DNA of 64,000 nucleotides from Cellulomonas sp. ES6 (GTDB taxonomy: Bacteria; Actinomycetota; Actinomycetes; Actinomycetales; Cellulomonadaceae). The notes under the pieces were generated by a model, which saw nothing but the letters and a program-made list of their open reading frames with translations, did not search any database and was not told the origin of the DNA. The stretch spans positions 372,001-436,000 of the forward strand of contig NZ_CP125655.1 in the NCBI RefSeq assembly GCF_030053835.1, given 5' to 3'. Both the position numbers and the translations under genes were made by a program. Shown piece by piece: positions 8,333 through 15,432 of this stretch (positions are counted from its first letter, which is position 1; the number at the start of each line of letters is the position of its first letter).

Positions 8333-9622
8333 TCAGGGGCGCGGCGACGCCCGCCCGGCCGCACCCGGTGCACGGTCGCGAGCGCCGCCACGGGCGTGCA
8401 CCAGCAGCACCGCCACCGCCCCGGCGGCCGCGACCGCTCCCGCACCGAGCGCGAGCCCGCCGTACCCGGCGGCCGCCAGCACGAGGCCCGCGAGGGCGCC
8501 GCCACCGGCTCCGGCGGCGGACATGAGCGCGTCCGACAGGCCCTGGATCGCCACGCGGCCGTCGCCCGGGACGGCCGCGGCGATGATGCTCGACCCGGCG
8601 ACGGTCGCCGCGGACCACCCGAGGCCGAGCAGCACGAGGCCGGTCGTCACCACGACCGTGCTCGCCCCCGACGCGGCGGCGGCCAGGGCGGCGACGACCA
8701 GGACGCCCAGCCCCCCGACGAGGACGGCGAGCGGGCCGAGCCGGTCGCTCAGCCACCCCATGACCGGGGCGAGGGCGTACATCCCGGCGATGTGCAGGCT
8801 CACCGTCAGCCCGACCACGGTCACCGTCGCGCCGTGCCCCGCCATGTGGACCGGCGTCATGGCCATCACCGCGACCATGACCGCGTGCGCCACGACGACG
8901 CCGAGCAGCGCCGCGACGGCGCGCGGGAACCGCGCCAGCGTCGCGACGGCCAGGCGGAGCGGGACGTGGTGACGGACGCCCGTCTCCACCGAGGTGCCGC
9001 GCTCCGCCGCGCGCGCCACCTCGAGCGGGTCCGGCCGCAGGCCGAACCAGAGCACCGCGGTCGCCGCGAGCATGCCCGCGGCGGAGAACAGGAACGCGGC
9101 CCCGAGCTCCGGCAGCCCGGTGAGCCGCCCGAGCGGTCCCCCGAGCCCCACGAGGTTCGGCCCGGCCACGGCGCCCACGGTGCCGGCCCACACCACCAGC
9201 GACAGGTCCCGCGCCCGGGTTCCGGCGGTCGAGAGGTCGGTCGCGGCGAACCGGGCCTGGAGGTTCACCGCGGAGCCGGCGCCCATGAGCACGCCGCCGG
9301 CGACCAGCAGCGGGAAGCTCTCCAGCACGGAGGCGAGCACGAAGCCGAGGGCGCCCGCCGTCGCCACCACCAGCCCGGAGCTGAGGGCGGTGCGCCGGCC
9401 GCGGGCGAGGGCGAGGCGCGACAGCACGAGCGCCGCGACGGCGGCGCCGAGGGTCGCGGCGGTGGTCACCGAGCCGGCGACGGCCTCGCGGCCCGTCAGC
9501 TCGACCGCCAGCAGCGACCCGATCGACACCACCGACCCCGCGGCGAGCCCGCTGAGCACCTGCGCCCCCGAGAGGAGCACGATCGTCCGGCGCCGCAGCC
9601 CCGCGGGGATCCCGTCCGTCAT
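8333..9622 (-). CDS. MFS transporter, drug-efflux-like
   Basis: The 429-residue protein has about twelve hydrophobic helices in two halves joined by a loop near residues 200-220. The motif D-R-L-G between helices 8 and 9 (in M-G-W-L-S-D-R-L-G) is the repeat of MFS motif A. The size and layout match DHA1-type exporters; the substrate is unknown. The start at ATG 9620-9622 puts a short basic segment before helix 1. The gene is monocistronic in appearance: a strong hairpin (9662-9704) separates it from the small Cys-protein gene upstream, and 137 nt separate it from the ABC genes downstream. Confidence 0.85.
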   Translation of the reverse strand: MTDGIPAGLRRRTIVLLSGAQVLSGLAAGSVVSIGSLLAVELTGREAVAGSVTTAATLGAAVAALVLSRLALARGRRTALSSGLVVATAGALGFVLASVLESFPLLVAGGVLMGAGSAVNLQARFAATDLSTAGTRARDLSLVVWAGTVGAVAGPNLVGLGGPLGRLTGLPELGAAFLFSAAGMLAATAVLWFGLRPDPLEVARAAERGTSVETGVRHHVPLRLAVATLARFPRAVAALLGVVVAHAVMVAVMAMTPVHMAGHGATVTVVGLTVSLHIAGMYALAPVMGWLSDRLGPLAVLVGGLGVLVVAALAAAASGASTVVVTTGLVLLGLGWSAATVAGSSIIAAAVPGDGRVAIQGLSDALMSAAGAGGGALAGLVLAAAGYGGLALGAGAVAAAGAVAVLLVHARGGARDRAPGAAGRASPRP

Positions 9623-9661
9623 CCGCCCGTCCGCTCCTCGCGCTCCGTCCCGGACGCGACA

Positions 9662-9704
9662 GGCCCGCCGCGTCCGCGGCACAGCGTGCCACGCGCGGCG
9701 GGCC
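9662..9704 (-). terminator. Strong hairpin downstream of the small Cys protein gene
   Basis: Eleven-base arms (9662-9672 and 9694-9704) are perfectly complementary, with an inner GGCAC/GTGCC stem in the loop. It lies 23 nt past the stop of the small Cys protein gene. No U-tract follows, which is common for actinobacterial terminators. Confidence 0.6.
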
Positions 9705-9726
9705 CGGACCGTCTCCGGACCGGGGG

Positions 9727-9885
9727 TCACCGGCCGCCGAACAGGCGGGCGAGGAACCCCGGCTCGCTCACGTGGCCCTCGCAGCGCTGGGACTGCGGGA
9801 CGCCGCGCATGACCTGGTCCACGTGCTGGCCGCAGCCGGACCAGGTGACCTTGCCGCACGTCCGGCACGTCACTGCCTGACACAT
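9727..9885 (-). CDS. Conserved small Cys-rich protein, 52 residues
   Basis: A 52-codon ORF starts at ATG 9883-9885 with GGAGG 7 nt upstream. The protein begins M-C-Q-A-V-T-C-R-T-C-G-K and has five Cys in its first 35 residues (2, 7, 10, 18 and 35), including C-x2-C. It also has G-C-G-Q-H-V-D-Q-V and E-G-H near the middle, giving possible zinc ligands. I recognise this as a small protein type seen across actinobacteria, of unknown function. It follows the CoA-disulfide reductase/rhodanese gene on the same strand by 94 nt, so a role linked to thiols or metal is possible but is inference. Confidence 0.8.
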   Translation of the reverse strand: MCQAVTCRTCGKVTWSGCGQHVDQVMRGVPQSQRCEGHVSEPGFLARLFGGR

Positions 9886-9908
9886 GGGTGTACCTCCAGA
9901 GGGGTCGT

Positions 9909-9924
9909 GGGCCGGTGCCGGCCC
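9909..9924 (-). terminator. Short GC hairpin after the CoADR gene
   Basis: Six-base arms GGGCCG (9909-9914) and CGGCCC (9919-9924) flank a 4-nt loop. It could weaken read-through from the CoADR gene into the Cys-protein gene. It is short, and GC-rich DNA produces such stems by chance. Confidence 0.3.
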
Positions 9925-9979
9925 GGGGGTCCGAGGGATCTCGGGGGTCGTGGTCAGCCGCGCGGGCAGGGGCCCGCGC

Positions 9980-11734
9980 TCAGGCGACGCGTGCCGGCTC
10001 CGGGACGACGAGCACCTCGTCCGCCGCGTCGCCGAGCCAGCCCCGCAGCGTCAGCATCCCGCCGGACAGGTGCGCGACGTCCGCGAACCCCTCCTGCGCG
10101 AGCACCCGCAGGGCCAGGTAGGAGCGCATGCCGGACTGGCAGTGCAGCCGCACCGGGCGGTCGCCGGCGGCCTCACGGATCTCGGCGAGCCGGTCACGCA
10201 CCTGCGTGTGCGGGACGTTGAGCGCGCCGGGCAGGTGTCCGGTTGCGAACTCGGCCGGCGACCGCACGTCGAGCACGAACGCCCGCTCGAGCACGTCGTC
10301 GAGGTCGGCGGCCTGCCAGAGCCGGACGGTCCCGGTCGCCACGTTGTCCGCGATCATGCCGGCGAGGTTCACGGGGTCCTTCGCCGAGCCGTAGGGCGGC
10401 GCGTACGCGAGGTCCAGGTCGATGAGGTCCGCGGCGACGGCCCGGTGCCGCATCGCGGTCGCGAGCACGTCGATCCGCTTGTCCACCCCGTCCGCGCCCA
10501 CCGCCTGCGCGCCCAGCAGCAGGCCGTCGCCGGTGCGGACGTGCAGCACCAGGTGCACCTGCTCGGCGCCCGGGAAGTAGCCCGCGTGGCTGCCGGGGTG
10601 CAGGTGGACGGTCTCGTAGCCGGTGCCCGAGGCGTCGAGCGCGGCGCGGTTCGCGCCCGTCATCGCGGCGGTCAGGGAGCCGACCCGCACGACCGCCGTG
10701 CCGAGCGGCTGCGGCAGGGTCCGGGCCGTCCCGGGCCGCAGGATGTCGTCGGCCACCAGGCGCCCGCCGCGGTTCGCCGGCCCGGCCAGCGCCACCGGTC
10801 GCCGCACGCCGGTGACCGCGTCGGTGCTCACGGTGGCGTCGCCGGTCGCCCACACACCCGGCAGGTTGGTCCGCCCGTGCTCGTCCACGACGATCGCGCC
10901 GCGCTCGCACGCCACCCCGGCCACCTCGAAGGGCGCCGTGTCGGGCCGCACGCCGACGGACAGCACCACCGTGTCGGCCGGCAGGCGCGTGCCGTCGGCC
11001 AGGACGACGACGTCGGCGTCGACGCCCTGCTCGACGGCCGTGGCCGCCACCCCGTCGTGCACCGTGATCCCGAGCCGGCGCAGCTCGGCGGTCACCAGGC
11101 TCGCGAGCTCGCGCTCGAGCGGCGGCAGCACGTGGTCCGCGAGCTCGACGACGTCGACCTCCAGGCCGCGCAGCCGCAACGCCTCGGCGGCCTCGATCCC
11201 GATGAACCCGGCGCCGAGCACGACCGCGCGCCGGGCGGCCCCGGGCCCCGTGACGGCGTCCCGCAGCGCCACGGCGTCGCCGACGGTGCGCAGCGTCGTC
11301 ACCCGCGGCGACCCGATCCCCGGGACGGGCGGCACGACGGCGCGGGCGCCGGGCGCCAGCACCAGGGCGTCGTAGCCGATCACCTCGGTGCCAGACGGCG
11401 TCCGCACGGTGACGGCACGCGTGCCGGCGTCGAGGCCGACGACCTCGTGTCGCACGCGCACGTCCAGGTCGAGCGCCGCGGCGAGCGAGGCGGGGGTCTG
11501 CACCAGCAGGCTCTGCTCCCGCTCGATCTCCCCGCCGACGTAGTACGGCAGGCCGCAGTTCGCGAAGCTCGGGTGGTCCCCGCGCTCCAGCACGACGATC
11601 TCGGCGCGCTCGTCGAGCCGCCGGGCGCGGGCCGCGGCGCTCATGCCGCCGGCGACCCCGCCGACCACGACGATCCGCGTGCGGCGTGCCCCTGCGCCGC
11701 GCGCGGCACCCTCGACGACCTTCTCGCTCAGCAT
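9980..11734 (-). CDS. CoA-disulfide reductase-like FAD/NAD(P) oxidoreductase fused to rhodanese
   Basis: The 584-residue protein has an N-terminal FAD-binding GGVAGGMSAAARARR motif (about 25-39), the catalytic FANCGLPYY segment with Cys60, an NAD(P) site GAGFIGIEAAE near residue 175, and a dimerisation domain. A C-terminal rhodanese domain follows (about 475-575) with active-site loop CQSGMRS (Cys532). Such CoADR-Rhd fusions reduce CoA-persulfides or polysulfides. The chosen ATG 11732-11734 lies 10 nt downstream of an inverted repeat of the CsoR/CstR type (11745-11760), which suggests control by a persulfide- or copper-sensing repressor encoded elsewhere. The gene is divergent from the MFS gene at 12010. 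Confidence 0.88.
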   Translation of the reverse strand: MLSEKVVEGAARGAGARRTRIVVVGGVAGGMSAAARARRLDERAEIVVLERGDHPSFANCGLPYYVGGEIEREQSLLVQTPASLAAALDLDVRVRHEVVGLDAGTRAVTVRTPSGTEVIGYDALVLAPGARAVVPPVPGIGSPRVTTLRTVGDAVALRDAVTGPGAARRAVVLGAGFIGIEAAEALRLRGLEVDVVELADHVLPPLERELASLVTAELRRLGITVHDGVAATAVEQGVDADVVVLADGTRLPADTVVLSVGVRPDTAPFEVAGVACERGAIVVDEHGRTNLPGVWATGDATVSTDAVTGVRRPVALAGPANRGGRLVADDILRPGTARTLPQPLGTAVVRVGSLTAAMTGANRAALDASGTGYETVHLHPGSHAGYFPGAEQVHLVLHVRTGDGLLLGAQAVGADGVDKRIDVLATAMRHRAVAADLIDLDLAYAPPYGSAKDPVNLAGMIADNVATGTVRLWQAADLDDVLERAFVLDVRSPAEFATGHLPGALNVPHTQVRDRLAEIREAAGDRPVRLHCQSGMRSYLALRVLAQEGFADVAHLSGGMLTLRGWLGDAADEVLVVPEPARVA

Positions 11735-11744
11735 GCGACGGACT

Positions 11745-11760
11745 ATACCCCCCGGGGTAT
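11745..11760. promoter_or_regulatory. CsoR/CstR-type operator
   Basis: ATACCCC (11745-11751) and GGGGTAT (11754-11760) form a perfect 7-bp inverted repeat with a 2-bp spacer. This matches the TACCCC-N-GGGGTA pattern bound by CsoR-family regulators, including the persulfide sensor CstR. It sits 10 bp upstream of the CoADR-rhodanese start codon, where a bound repressor would block transcription. No CsoR-family gene is in the window. Confidence 0.75.
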
Positions 11761-11811
11761 CGCTCCGTCGAACGTGTCGGGCGCAGGGGCGGGACCGACG
11801 GGGCCGGTTGG

Positions 11812-11817
11812 TAGCCT
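11812..11817 (+). promoter_or_regulatory. -10 TAGCCT driving the leader ORF of the MFS gene
   Basis: TAGCCT fits TANNNT and is followed by exactly 6 nt and then GTG 11824, the geometry of a leaderless transcript. It is the best promoter candidate for the MFS gene at 12010 and would place a small leader ORF at the 5' end of the mRNA. Confidence 0.5.
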
Positions 11818-11823
11818 CGCGAG

Positions 11824-11871
11824 GTGAGCTCGCCGCAGACAGACAGGTCAGGGCTGCCGGTCCGCCGGTAG
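11824..11871 (+). CDS. Putative 15-residue leader peptide of MFS exporter
   Basis: GTG 11824 to TAG 11871 encodes a 15-residue peptide that reads M-S-S-P-Q-T-D-R-S-G-L-P-V-R-R. It would be the first thing translated on the transcript from the -10 at 11812. It ends 138 nt before the exporter start, and a hairpin that masks the exporter ribosome-binding site lies between. Such leaders mediate translation attenuation of several chloramphenicol and macrolide resistance genes. It is too short for coding statistics, so the call rests on position and the hairpin. Confidence 0.45.
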   Translation: MSSPQTDRSGLPVRR

Positions 11872-11947
11872 CCCGCGATGCCCCCGCCCGTCCCCCCGGG
11901 GACCTGACGCGCCGACCCCTCGGCGCCGTCGCAGGAGCCCTCACGCA

Positions 11948-11999
11948 TCCGGAGCGCCGGTGGCGCCACGCGCCTACCCCGTCACGTCCGCGCTCCGGA
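11948..11999 (+). promoter_or_regulatory. Shine-Dalgarno-masking hairpin upstream of MFS exporter
   Basis: Arms TCCGGAGCGC (11948-11957) and GCGCTCCGGA (11990-11999) are perfectly complementary over 10 bp. The 3' arm runs into GGAAGG (11997-12002), the only good ribosome-binding site for GTG 12010, so the folded form should hide it. GGCGCC palindromes upstream and inside the loop offer a competing structure. Together with the leader ORF this resembles a translation attenuator. Confidence 0.45.
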
Positions 12000-12009
12000 A
12001 GGTCCACCC

Positions 12010-13218
12010 GTGCCCGCTCTGCTCCGCCTGCTCGCCGTCGCCGTCTTCGCGCAAGGCACCTCCGAGTTCGTCCTCGCCGGCCTGCTCCCCGGCATCGCCA
12101 CCGACCTGGGCGTCCCGCTCGCCCGGGCCGGCCTCCTGACCTCCGGGTTCGCGCTCGGGATGGTCCTGGGTGCGCCGGTCATGGCGGCCGCCGCGCGCCG
12201 CCTCGCACCCCGCTGGGCGCTCAGCGGGTTCCTCGCCGTCTTCATCGCCGCGCACGTCCTCGGTGCCGGCACCGGCAGCTTCGCCCTGCTGCTCACGTCC
12301 CGGGTCGTCGCGGCGGCGGCGAACGCCGGGTTCCTGGCCGTCACGCTCTCCACGGTGACCCGGGTCGTCCCGGCCGGCCGCCGCACCCGTGCCCTGGCGG
12401 TCGTCCTGGGCGGCACCACGCTCGCGCTCGTCGCCGGCGTCCCGGCCGGAGCCCTCGTCGGAGACCTCCTCGGATGGCGCGCGACCCTCGGGGCGATCGC
12501 CCTGCTCTGCCTCCCGCCGCTGGTCGCGGTGCTGGTCGCCGCCCCGGCACGCCCCGCGGCGGACGCGGGGACCGGAGCGGCCGGCACGATCGGCCGCGAG
12601 CTGGCGAGCCTGCGGGCACGCCCCGTCCGGCTGGACCTCGCCCTGACGGCCCTGGTCAACGGCGCGACCTTCGGTAGCTTCACGTACCTCGCCGCGGTCG
12701 CCGCCGGGCCGGCCGGCCTCACCGGCGGCGCGCTCCCCGCGCTCCTGGCCGTGTTCGGCGTCGGGGCCCTCCTCGGTGTCACGCTCGCCGGGCGGATCGG
12801 CGACCGGCACGGGCGCCGCCTCATCACCGTCACCGGGCCGGCCCTGGTCGCGGGGTGGGCACTGCTGACGTGGGCCGCGGACGCCCCGGTCGCGCTGTGG
12901 GTGCTCACACCGGTGCAGGGCGCGCTCTCGTTCGCGCTGGGCAGCACCCTGGTCGCGCGCGTCGTCGCCACCGCGGACGCCCCGACGATGGGCGGCTCCT
13001 TCGCGACGGCCGCGCTGAACGTCGGCGCCGTCGTCGGACCCGTCGGCGCCGGCCCGGCCCTCGACGCCGTCGGCGCCGGCGGCCCGTTCGCCGTCAGCGC
13101 GGCGCTGGTGCTCGCCGCGGTGGGCCTGTGGGGCGTCGTGACCGTGCGCGCACGGCGAGCCTCGCGGGCGGCGCGCGCGGACCGGCAGCCGGGAGGCCCG
13201 GCGGGAGACCGGCGCTGA
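12010..13218 (+). CDS. MFS exporter resembling chloramphenicol efflux (Cmx/CmlR type)
   Basis: The 402-residue protein has twelve predicted helices and begins with the segment A-V-F-A-Q-G-T-S-E-F-V-L-A-G-L-L-P, close to the start of Cmx/CmlR/Cmr chloramphenicol exporters. Motif C of drug/H+ antiporters is represented by G-x8-G-x3-G near helix 5 (V-L-G-G-T-T-L-A-L-V-A-G-V-P-A-G). It probably exports a drug in exchange for protons; chloramphenicol is the likeliest guess from family resemblance, not proven. GTG 12010 has GGAAGG 8 nt upstream, lying in a predicted hairpin. The gene ends before a bidirectional terminator that it shares with tRNA-Pro. Confidence 0.82.
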   Translation: MPALLRLLAVAVFAQGTSEFVLAGLLPGIATDLGVPLARAGLLTSGFALGMVLGAPVMAAAARRLAPRWALSGFLAVFIAAHVLGAGTGSFALLLTSRVVAAAANAGFLAVTLSTVTRVVPAGRRTRALAVVLGGTTLALVAGVPAGALVGDLLGWRATLGAIALLCLPPLVAVLVAAPARPAADAGTGAAGTIGRELASLRARPVRLDLALTALVNGATFGSFTYLAAVAAGPAGLTGGALPALLAVFGVGALLGVTLAGRIGDRHGRRLITVTGPALVAGWALLTWAADAPVALWVLTPVQGALSFALGSTLVARVVATADAPTMGGSFATAALNVGAVVGPVGAGPALDAVGAGGPFAVSAALVLAAVGLWGVVTVRARRASRAARADRQPGGPAGDRR

Positions 13219-13238
13219 GGGCTGCCCCGGACACGACG

Positions 13239-13271
13239 GAGCCCCGGCGGGAGGCTCTCCCGCCGGGGCTC
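13239..13271. terminator. Bidirectional terminator between MFS gene and tRNA-Pro
   Basis: Perfect 14-bp arms (13239-13252 and 13258-13271) flank a 5-nt loop. It lies 21 nt after the MFS stop codon and 3 nt from the 3' end of the convergent tRNA. Confidence 0.85.
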
Positions 13272-13273
13272 TC

Positions 13274-13350
<77 letters not shown>

Positions 13351-13377
13351 ATGGCCCCCGCAGGAGCCTCGGCAACT

Positions 13378-14676
13378 CTACCGTATGCGGACCGTGCCGC
13401 TGTCCCCCGCGGGCAGGTGGGAGCGCCACGCGCACGCGACCACGACCAGGCACGCCGTCGCGATCACGGCGCCGCCCAGGAACATCGCGGGGTACGCCCA
13501 GCGCGTCGAGAGCCAGGCGAGCACGGCCGGGACGAAGAACCCGAGGTACGCGACCGAGTAGTACACCGCGGTCAGCCCCGCGAGGTCGGCCGGCGAGGCG
13601 ATGCGCTGCACCTCCGACAGCCCGGCCACGAGCGCCAGGCCGTACCCCGCTCCGAGCACGGCCGCGGCGAGCAGCACGACCGGCAGCGCGAGCGTGGCCG
13701 ACGCCCAGGAGGCCAGCGCCATGCCCGGCACGAGGATCGCCAGCGCCACGACGGACGCGCGGGCGCTGTGCCGGGTGTCGATGAGGCGCGCGACGGACTG
13801 CACCGCGAAGCCGACCGCGAGGGTCACGACCGTGAGGAGCGCGGAGAAGGCGATCGGTACGCCGCCGGCGTGCGCGCGCATCAGCCCGGGCAGGACGGCG
13901 TAGGCGCTGCCGACGGCGCCGAACACCCACGGCGCGAGCGGCAGCACGACGCGCAGGAACCGGCGGTGGCCGACGGCCGGCACGCGCAGGTCGTCGCGCA
14001 GCCGGCCGCGCTCCGCCGGTGCGGCGTGGGTCTCGGGGACCGCCAGCACGGCGACCCCGGCCGCGACGGTCAGGGCCGCGTGCACGAGGTACGGCGTGCC
14101 GGTGCGCCACGGCCCCCACTGCGCGAGCACGCCCGCCAGCCCGGCACCCAGCAGGAACCCGGCGGTCAGGGCGAGCGACGCCCGCCGGGCACCGCTGCGG
14201 GGCTCCCCCGCCGCGGCGCTCAGCTCGGCGACCCAGGTCGTCCCCACGGCCATGACGAGGCCCAGCGCCAGGCCCGAGAGCACCCGGCCCACGGCGAGCG
14301 CCGGCACCGAGGCGGGCCCGAGCGCCAGCACGAGCGACCCGACGACGCCGAGCGGCGCGGCGGGCAGCAGCAGGGGCCGGCGCCCGAACCGGTCGGACAG
14401 GGGGCCGCCGACGAGCAGCGCGGGGACGATGCCGAGCACGTAGGCGCCCAGCAGCACGTTCACGGTCAGTGCGGACAGGTGGCTGACCTCGCGGTACATG
14501 ACGAGCAGCGGCGTGAACTCGTTGCCGCCCCACGCGATGGCGACCATGAGCGCCGCGACGCGCCGCCAGACGCGAGGGTCGGCGGGGTCCGTCGCGCGGG
14601 CGGTGGCCGGCTCGGCCGCCGTGCGCACCTCGGCCGCCGTGCGCACCCCGGCCGCCGTCCGCACCTCGGCCGTCAC
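13378..14676 (-). CDS. MFS transporter in a GntR-regulated pair
   Basis: The 432-residue protein has twelve hydrophobic helices and MFS motif A as G-G-P-L-S-D-R-F-G-R-R between helices 2 and 3. Its first 25 residues are a hydrophilic tail made of a V-R-T-A-A-E/G hexapeptide repeated three times. GTG 14674-14676 overlaps the GntR stop codon as GTGA, so the two genes are coupled and the regulator probably controls the transporter. The segment A-W-G-G-N-E-F-T-P-L-L-V-M-Y at helix 1 is typical of a subgroup of actinobacterial MFS proteins; the substrate is unknown. A downstream Met/Val start would drop the repeat, which is a plausible alternative. Confidence 0.85.
   Translation of the reverse strand: MTAEVRTAAGVRTAAEVRTAAEPATARATDPADPRVWRRVAALMVAIAWGGNEFTPLLVMYREVSHLSALTVNVLLGAYVLGIVPALLVGGPLSDRFGRRPLLLPAAPLGVVGSLVLALGPASVPALAVGRVLSGLALGLVMAVGTTWVAELSAAAGEPRSGARRASLALTAGFLLGAGLAGVLAQWGPWRTGTPYLVHAALTVAAGVAVLAVPETHAAPAERGRLRDDLRVPAVGHRRFLRVVLPLAPWVFGAVGSAYAVLPGLMRAHAGGVPIAFSALLTVVTLAVGFAVQSVARLIDTRHSARASVVALAILVPGMALASWASATLALPVVLLAAAVLGAGYGLALVAGLSEVQRIASPADLAGLTAVYYSVAYLGFFVPAVLAWLSTRWAYPAMFLGGAVIATACLVVVACAWRSHLPAGDSGTVRIR
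14611..14664. repeat. Three 18-bp tandem units at the MFS N-terminus
   Basis: Units at 14611-14628 and 14629-14646 are identical (CTCGGCCGCCGTGCGCAC) and the third at 14647-14664 differs at two positions. A truncated fourth copy leads up to the start codon. They encode the V-R-T-A-A-E repeat in frame. Confidence 0.85.
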
Positions 14677-15338
14677 CGCGCACCGCCGAGGTGCGCCGCG
14701 TGCAGGTGGGCGCGCAGCCGCTCGCGGAACCGCGCGGCGTCCCCCGCCTCGATCGCGGCCACCAGGCCCTCGTGCTCCTCGACGAACCCGGGCGCCCGCT
14801 CCCCCGACCGCCCGACGGACAGGGCGATCATGCGCTGCTGCCGCTCGCGCAGCGTCACCGCGAACCCGGTCAGCAGCGCGTTACCGCCTGCGGCGACGAC
14901 CGCGAGGTGGAACGCGGCGTCGTGGTCCGCGTAGCCGTCGAGGTCGCCGGCGTCGACGGCCTCCTGCTGCCGCGCCAGCAGGTCCCGCAGCCGCGAGACG
15001 AGCGCCGTGCGCGCGGCGGCGTCGGTCGCGACCACGTCGACGGCGTGCGACTCGAGCAGCAGCCGGGCCTCGACCGCCGCCTCGGCCTCGCCGGGCGCGA
15101 GCGGGACGACCAGCGCGCCGCGCTTGGGGAACAGGCGCAGCCAGCCGTCGGCCGCCAGGCGCAGGAACGCCTCCCGCACGGGCGTGCGGCTCAGCCCGAG
15201 CTCGTCCGCGACCTCGCCCTCGCTGACCATCTCCCCGGCGGGGAGCCGGCCCGTGAGCAGGGCGTCCTTGACGTGACGGTAGGCGAGCTCGGCCGCGGGG
15301 GCCGCCGGCGCGGAGGGCCGTGCGAGATCCATGGGCAC
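14673..15338 (-). CDS. GntR-family (FadR-like) transcriptional regulator
   Basis: The 221-residue protein has an N-terminal winged helix-turn-helix (about 15-80) with the GntR hallmark E-L-G-L-S-R-T-P-V-R-E-A-F-L-R-L. The C-terminal all-helical FCD-type domain (about 85-215) contains H-D-A-A-F-H and E-E-H ligand positions that bind metal or carboxylates in the family. Starts at GTG 15338 or ATG 15332 are both possible and differ by two residues. A TACATGTA palindrome immediately upstream (15339-15346) is a candidate autoregulatory operator. It is coupled to the MFS gene downstream. Confidence 0.9.
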   Translation of the reverse strand: MPMDLARPSAPAAPAAELAYRHVKDALLTGRLPAGEMVSEGEVADELGLSRTPVREAFLRLAADGWLRLFPKRGALVVPLAPGEAEAAVEARLLLESHAVDVVATDAAARTALVSRLRDLLARQQEAVDAGDLDGYADHDAAFHLAVVAAGGNALLTGFAVTLRERQQRMIALSVGRSGERAPGFVEEHEGLVAAIEAGDAARFRERLRAHLHAAHLGGAR

Positions 15339-15348
15339 TACATGTATC
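15338..15348. promoter_or_regulatory. Candidate GntR operator (TACATGTA palindrome)
   Basis: TACATGTA (15339-15346) is a perfect 8-bp palindrome and an AT-rich island in very GC-rich DNA, directly abutting the regulator start codon. GntR-family proteins often bind such palindromes to repress themselves. Confidence 0.4.
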
Positions 15349-15432
15349 TCAGTCGTGCACGACCACGCCCGACGCGTCCGCCCCGTGGGACGGCCCGGTC
15401 CCGCGGAGCGGTCGCCGGGACCGCCCGGAGGG

